Origin: CAG-217 sp963642245
GTDB lineage: Bacteria > Bacillota > Clostridia > Oscillospirales > Acutalibacteraceae
Direction of reading: 5' to 3'
Assembly (NCBI GenBank): GCA_963642245.1
Contig: CAVIFY010000058.1
Location: 1 to 8,772 of the forward strand
Length of the DNA stretch: 8,772 nucleotides
Shown here: positions 6,017 to 8,772 of the stretch, in pieces
How positions within the stretch are numbered: the first letter of the stretch is position 1
How the letters are laid out: the number at the start of each line of letters is the position of its first letter
Notes under the pieces: model-generated
Databases searched by the model: none
Told to the model about the DNA's origin: nothing
What the model saw: only the letters and a program-made list of their open reading frames with translations
Made by a program: the position numbers and the translations under genes

Positions 6017-8404
6017 ATGATGGATAAAGATATGGATAAGAATTTGCAAACCTTGGAACTGGATAAGGTGCTTGCCCTATTGGCGGAACAGACCACCTGT
6101 GACGACGCCAAAGAGGCGGCACTGGCGCTGCGCCCTGCGGCAGACCCGGGGGAGATCGCTCTCCTGCTGGATCAGACGGAGGACGCTTTTTCTATGCTGG
6201 CCCGGTTCGGCGCGCCGTCCTTTGGCGGGCTGCGCAATGTAAACGGTCCGTTGCAGCGGGCGGCAGCCGGCGGGTGCCTGAATATGACGGAGCTGCTGCA
6301 AGTGGGCGACACCCTGCGGGCGCTGCGTATTCTGGACGACTGGCACGGCCATTTGGCGGGTACGCACTCGTCCCTGAATTTCTTTTTTGACGGCATTACG
6401 GTGAATAAATATTTGGAGAACCGGATCTTCACCTGCATTGTCAGCCCGGAGGAGATGGCAGACAAGGCCTCCGAGGAGCTTTACGATATTCGGCGGAAGA
6501 TCAAGGCCAAGGCGGCGGCCATTCGCCAGCGGCTGGACGGTATGATCCACTCCACCCATTACCAGAAATTCCTGCAAGAGCCTATCGTCACCCAGCGTGG
6601 CGGGCGCTTTGTGGTGCCGGTGAAGGCGGAGCACCGGGGCGAGGTGCCCGGGCTGGTGCACGACACCTCCTCCAGCGGCGCTACGGTGTTTATCGAACCG
6701 GCGGCGGTGGTGGACGCCAACAATGATATTAAGGTATTAGAGGGCCGGGAGCGGGAAGAGGTGCAGCGTATTCTCTTTGAGCTGTCCGCAGAGGCGGGCA
6801 CTTTTGCAGAGAGCGTGCGCCACAGCTACGATAGCGCGGTGCGGCTGAACCTGATTTTTGCCAAGGCACACCTGGCGTACCAAATGAAAGCCGCTCGTCC
6901 CCAGCTGAACACCGAGGGCGTAACGGATCTGAAAAATGCCCGCCACCCGCTGATCGACAAGGAGCGGGTGGTGCCGGTGCATATTACCCTGGGCACGGAC
7001 TATGACACCCTGGTGATCACCGGCCCTAACACCGGCGGCAAGACGGTGACCTTAAAGACCCTGGGTCTGCTGACGGCTATGGTGGGCTGCGGGCTGCTGA
7101 TCCCGGTATCGGACGGCAGCAAGCTGGCGCTGTACCGCCAAATTTTAGTGGACATTGGCGACGAACAGAGCATTGCCCAAAACCTGTCCACTTTCTCCTC
7201 CCACATGGTGAATATCATTGATATTATGGGCAAGGCGGACGAGAACTCCCTGGTGCTGATCGACGAGTTGGGTGCCGGTACGGATCCTATCGAGGGCGCG
7301 GCACTGGCGGTGTCTGTGATCGAATATCTGCGCCAAAAGGGGGCGCACATTGCCGCCACCACTCATTATGCGGAGCTGAAAGCCTATGCGCTGGATACCC
7401 CCGGGGTCAGCAACGGCTGCTGCGAGTTTGATGTGGAGACCCTGCGGCCCACCTATCGGTTGCTGATCGGCGTGCCCGGTCGGTCCAACGCCTTTGCCAT
7501 TACGGAGCACCTGGGTATGGACCCGGCGGTGGTGCAGGCGGCCAAGGAGATCGTCGGCTCGGAGAACCGGCAGTTTGAGTCTGTGCTGGAGAACCTGGAG
7601 AGTGCCCGCAAGGCCCTGGACGAGGAGCGGGCAGCGGCAGCCAAGGAGCGGCAAGAGGCGGAGCGGCTGGCAGCCAAGGCCAGAGAAGAAAAATCCAAGA
7701 TCGACACCCTGCGGGATCGAGAACTGGACAAGGCCAAGCGAGAGGCAGAGCGGCTGGTAGAGGCCGCCAAGCGCACTTCCTCGGACTTCCTGCTCCAGCT
7801 GGAGAAGCTGAAGAAAGAGCAGACCGCCACCAATGCCACGGAACTGGCCCGCAAGACCCGGCGAGAGATCAAAAACCGTCTGGGCGAACTGGACGATATT
7901 GTGAACCCCAACCGGCTGAACACCGATTGGGACACGGACTATAAATTGCCCCGCCCCTTGCAGGTAGGGGACCATGTGCTCATCAAGGGCATTGGTGAGG
8001 GCGATGTGCTGGAACTGGGCAGCAAGATCCTGGTGTCCTCCGGTATGCTGAAAACCCGAGTAAAGTCGGCAGACCTGCGCCTGCTGCCGCCGAACAAGAA
8101 GAAAGCACCTGCCACCGGCCAGCGCACCCTGCGGCGCACCACCTCCCGGGCAGACGCGGATGTGAAGACCGAGCTGGACCTGCGGGGCCAGACAGTAGAG
8201 GAAGCCCTGGGCAACCTGGGTTTGTTTATTGACAAGTGCGTGCTCAATAACATATCCGAGGTGCGCATTATCCACGGCAAAGGCACCGGCGCGCTGCGTG
8301 CCGCCGTGCAGGAAGAACTGCGCCACCACCCCAATGTGGCGGAGTACCGGCTGGGGGTGTACGGTGAGGGCGAGAACGGCGTGACCATTGCCAAACTCAA
8401 GTAG
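6017..8404 (+). CDS. mutS2: MutS2 ATPase/endonuclease with Smr domain
   Basis: The protein has 795 residues, full length for MutS2. It lacks the MutS mismatch-recognition domain and has helical core/clamp regions (about 10-320). The ABC-type ATPase follows: Walker A GPNTGGKT (336-343), STFSSHM (391-397), Walker B LVLIDELGAGTDP (412-424) and TTHY (448-451). A long charged coiled coil runs through about 515-600, then a small KOW-like beta domain (about 648-690, GDHVLIKGIGEGDVLE). The C-terminal Smr nuclease domain spans about 716-795 with LDLRG (720-724) and HGKGTGALR (753-761), both intact. MutS2 has been linked to suppression of homologous recombination and, in Bacillus, to binding collided ribosomes and rescuing them. 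Its place behind recO and downstream of ybeY/era fits either role. Start choice is open: Met1 (6017), Met2 (6020) or Met6 (6032) are possible, none with a good ribosome site; the 2-base gap after recO suggests reinitiation. Confidence 0.95.
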   Translation: MMDKDMDKNLQTLELDKVLALLAEQTTCDDAKEAALALRPAADPGEIALLLDQTEDAFSMLARFGAPSFGGLRNVNGPLQRAAAGGCLNMTELLQVGDTLRALRILDDWHGHLAGTHSSLNFFFDGITVNKYLENRIFTCIVSPEEMADKASEELYDIRRKIKAKAAAIRQRLDGMIHSTHYQKFLQEPIVTQRGGRFVVPVKAEHRGEVPGLVHDTSSSGATVFIEPAAVVDANNDIKVLEGREREEVQRILFELSAEAGTFAESVRHSYDSAVRLNLIFAKAHLAYQMKAARPQLNTEGVTDLKNARHPLIDKERVVPVHITLGTDYDTLVITGPNTGGKTVTLKTLGLLTAMVGCGLLIPVSDGSKLALYRQILVDIGDEQSIAQNLSTFSSHMVNIIDIMGKADENSLVLIDELGAGTDPIEGAALAVSVIEYLRQKGAHIAATTHYAELKAYALDTPGVSNGCCEFDVETLRPTYRLLIGVPGRSNAFAITEHLGMDPAVVQAAKEIVGSENRQFESVLENLESARKALDEERAAAAKERQEAERLAAKAREEKSKIDTLRDRELDKAKREAERLVEAAKRTSSDFLLQLEKLKKEQTATNATELARKTRREIKNRLGELDDIVNPNRLNTDWDTDYKLPRPLQVGDHVLIKGIGEGDVLELGSKILVSSGMLKTRVKSADLRLLPPNKKKAPATGQRTLRRTTSRADADVKTELDLRGQTVEEALGNLGLFIDKCVLNNISEVRIIHGKGTGALRAAVQEELRHHPNVAEYRLGVYGEGENGVTIAKLK

Positions 8405-8440
8405 CCCTTATATATAAACATACTATAATATAGCGATCTG

Positions 8441-8483
8441 CACAGCGTTTGAGCCGCTCGGCTCCGGCGCTGTGTATTTTTTT
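8441..8483 (+). terminator. Rho-independent terminator after mutS2
   Basis: CACAGCG (8441-8447) pairs with CGCTGTG (8468-8474), and inside it GAGCC (8451-8455) pairs with GGCTC (8460-8464) around a GCTC loop, with a 3x3 internal loop between the stems. Seven T residues follow at 8477-8483. The position 37 bases after the mutS2 stop makes it the end of the operon. In the minus direction there is no T run, so it looks unidirectional. Confidence 0.9.
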
Positions 8484-8741
8484 ATTGGTACGGTGTCGCA
8501 TAACTTTTGCGGTCAAAAATTAAATTTTTGAAAAATCCGGTAAAAGCGACTCGACGGAAAATTTCCACGGCGCGGGGCGTTTCCTACAAAATATAGAGTG
8601 CGGCAACTATATCTTGTGGTGCGGCAGGGGAGCGGCACCAAAAAGTCGGCGGTTTTCCTTTGGTGATTTTTACAAAAATGGGGCCGGATTTTCTGTCATT
8701 TTGCACAATGAAAAAAATTCCAAAGAACTTCAAAAAAAGCC
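8484..8741. other. Intergenic region without a recognisable gene, rich in inverted repeats
   Basis: No credible coding frame or known RNA was recognised between the mutS2 terminator and the promoter at the right edge. Visible structure: an AT-rich perfect inverted repeat TCAAAAAT-TAA-ATTTTTGA (8513-8531), enclosed by CTTTTG/TAAAAG and GTCG/CGAC arms (8495-8550); a 9-bp long-range pair AAAATCCGG (8532-8540) with CCGGATTTT (8684-8692); ATATAG/CTATAT (8591-8612); TGGTGC/GCACCA (8617-8640); and the mutually exclusive CACCAAA/TTTGGTG followed by ATTTTT (8636-8671). It could be an upstream control region or an uncharacterised structured RNA. No good promoter within it was found, which argues against a free transcript. 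Confidence 0.4.
8600..8637 (+). repeat. Three helically phased GCGGCA direct repeats
   Basis: GCGGCA occurs at 8600-8605, 8621-8626 and 8632-8637. The first two copies extend to GTGCGGCA (8598-8605 and 8619-8626). Start-to-start distances are 21 and 11 bases, close to two turns and one turn of the helix, so all copies would face the same side of the DNA. Such phasing is typical of operator arrays, but no known regulator motif is recognised and the word is short. Confidence 0.35.
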
Positions 8742-8770
8742 TTGACAGCAGGGGCTCTATATAATATAAT
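8742..8770 (+). promoter_or_regulatory. Consensus promoter with phased upstream A-tracts, reading off the right edge
   Basis: TTGACA (8742-8747), 17 bases, TATAAT (8765-8770), again a perfect consensus. Two A7 tracts at 8711-8717 and 8732-8738 lie 21 bases apart start to start; the nearer one falls where the proximal UP-element subsite would be. Transcription would start just beyond the window, near 8777. The combination suggests a highly expressed unit such as a stable RNA or a translation gene, but the product is not visible here. Confidence 0.82.
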
Positions 8771-8772
8771 AT

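Noticed and set aside
7145..8329. Long open frame (394 codons) on the minus strand opposite mutS2
   Set aside because: It is fully antisense to a complete MutS2 with intact motifs, shows no recognisable domain, and its Gln/Leu/Gly-rich composition is what GC-rich codons give when read backwards.
1..8772. Mobile element, defence system, CRISPR or biosynthetic cluster
   Set aside because: All genes in the window are core functions or single accessory enzymes, with no transposase, integrase, repeat array or toxin-antitoxin pair visible.

Overview
The window reads as chromosomal DNA from a Gram-positive bacterium of the class Clostridia, probably a GC-rich gut lineage of the Oscillospiraceae/Ruminococcaceae type. 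This is inferred from the Firmicutes-type order phoH-ybeY-era-yqzL-recO, the presence of mutS2, GC-rich coding sequence set against very AT-rich intergenic DNA, and near-perfect TTGACA-N17-TATAAT promoters. No species can be named from the sequence alone. I see no rRNA, tRNA, CRISPR, insertion sequence or phage gene.

Left part (1-1795), minus strand: the N-terminal 206 codons of an MscS-type small-conductance mechanosensitive channel, running off the left edge, and upstream of it an FkbM-type SAM-dependent methyltransferase with an extra N-terminal Rossmann-like domain. The channel has its own consensus promoter just after the methyltransferase stop codon. No terminator is visible between the two genes, so read-through is possible.

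Centre (1831-8483), plus strand: one compact operon with a consensus promoter (1831-1859) and a strong intrinsic terminator (8441-8483). Gene order is soluble CorC/HlyC-type CBS protein, phoH, ybeY, era, yqzL-like small gene, recO, mutS2. The first four genes are joined by ATGA or TAATG overlaps. The yqzL-like gene overlaps recO by 56 bases, and mutS2 starts 2 bases after recO. The first half groups ribosome and RNA maturation functions: the YbeY endoribonuclease, the Era 16S rRNA/30S assembly GTPase, and the PhoH ATPase that accompanies YbeY. The second half groups DNA repair and ribosome rescue: RecO recombination mediator and MutS2 with a Smr nuclease domain. The CorC-PhoH-YbeY grouping recalls enterobacterial ybeZ-ybeY-ybeX, while era-yqzL-recO is the Bacillus arrangement without dgkA and cdd.

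Right end (8484-8772): about 290 bases with no convincing gene. It holds several inverted repeats, three helically phased GCGGCA repeats, two phased A7 tracts, and a third perfect consensus promoter pointing off the right edge. This is the least explained part of the window. Everything else is conserved core machinery, and I do not see clear evidence of a new biological system.
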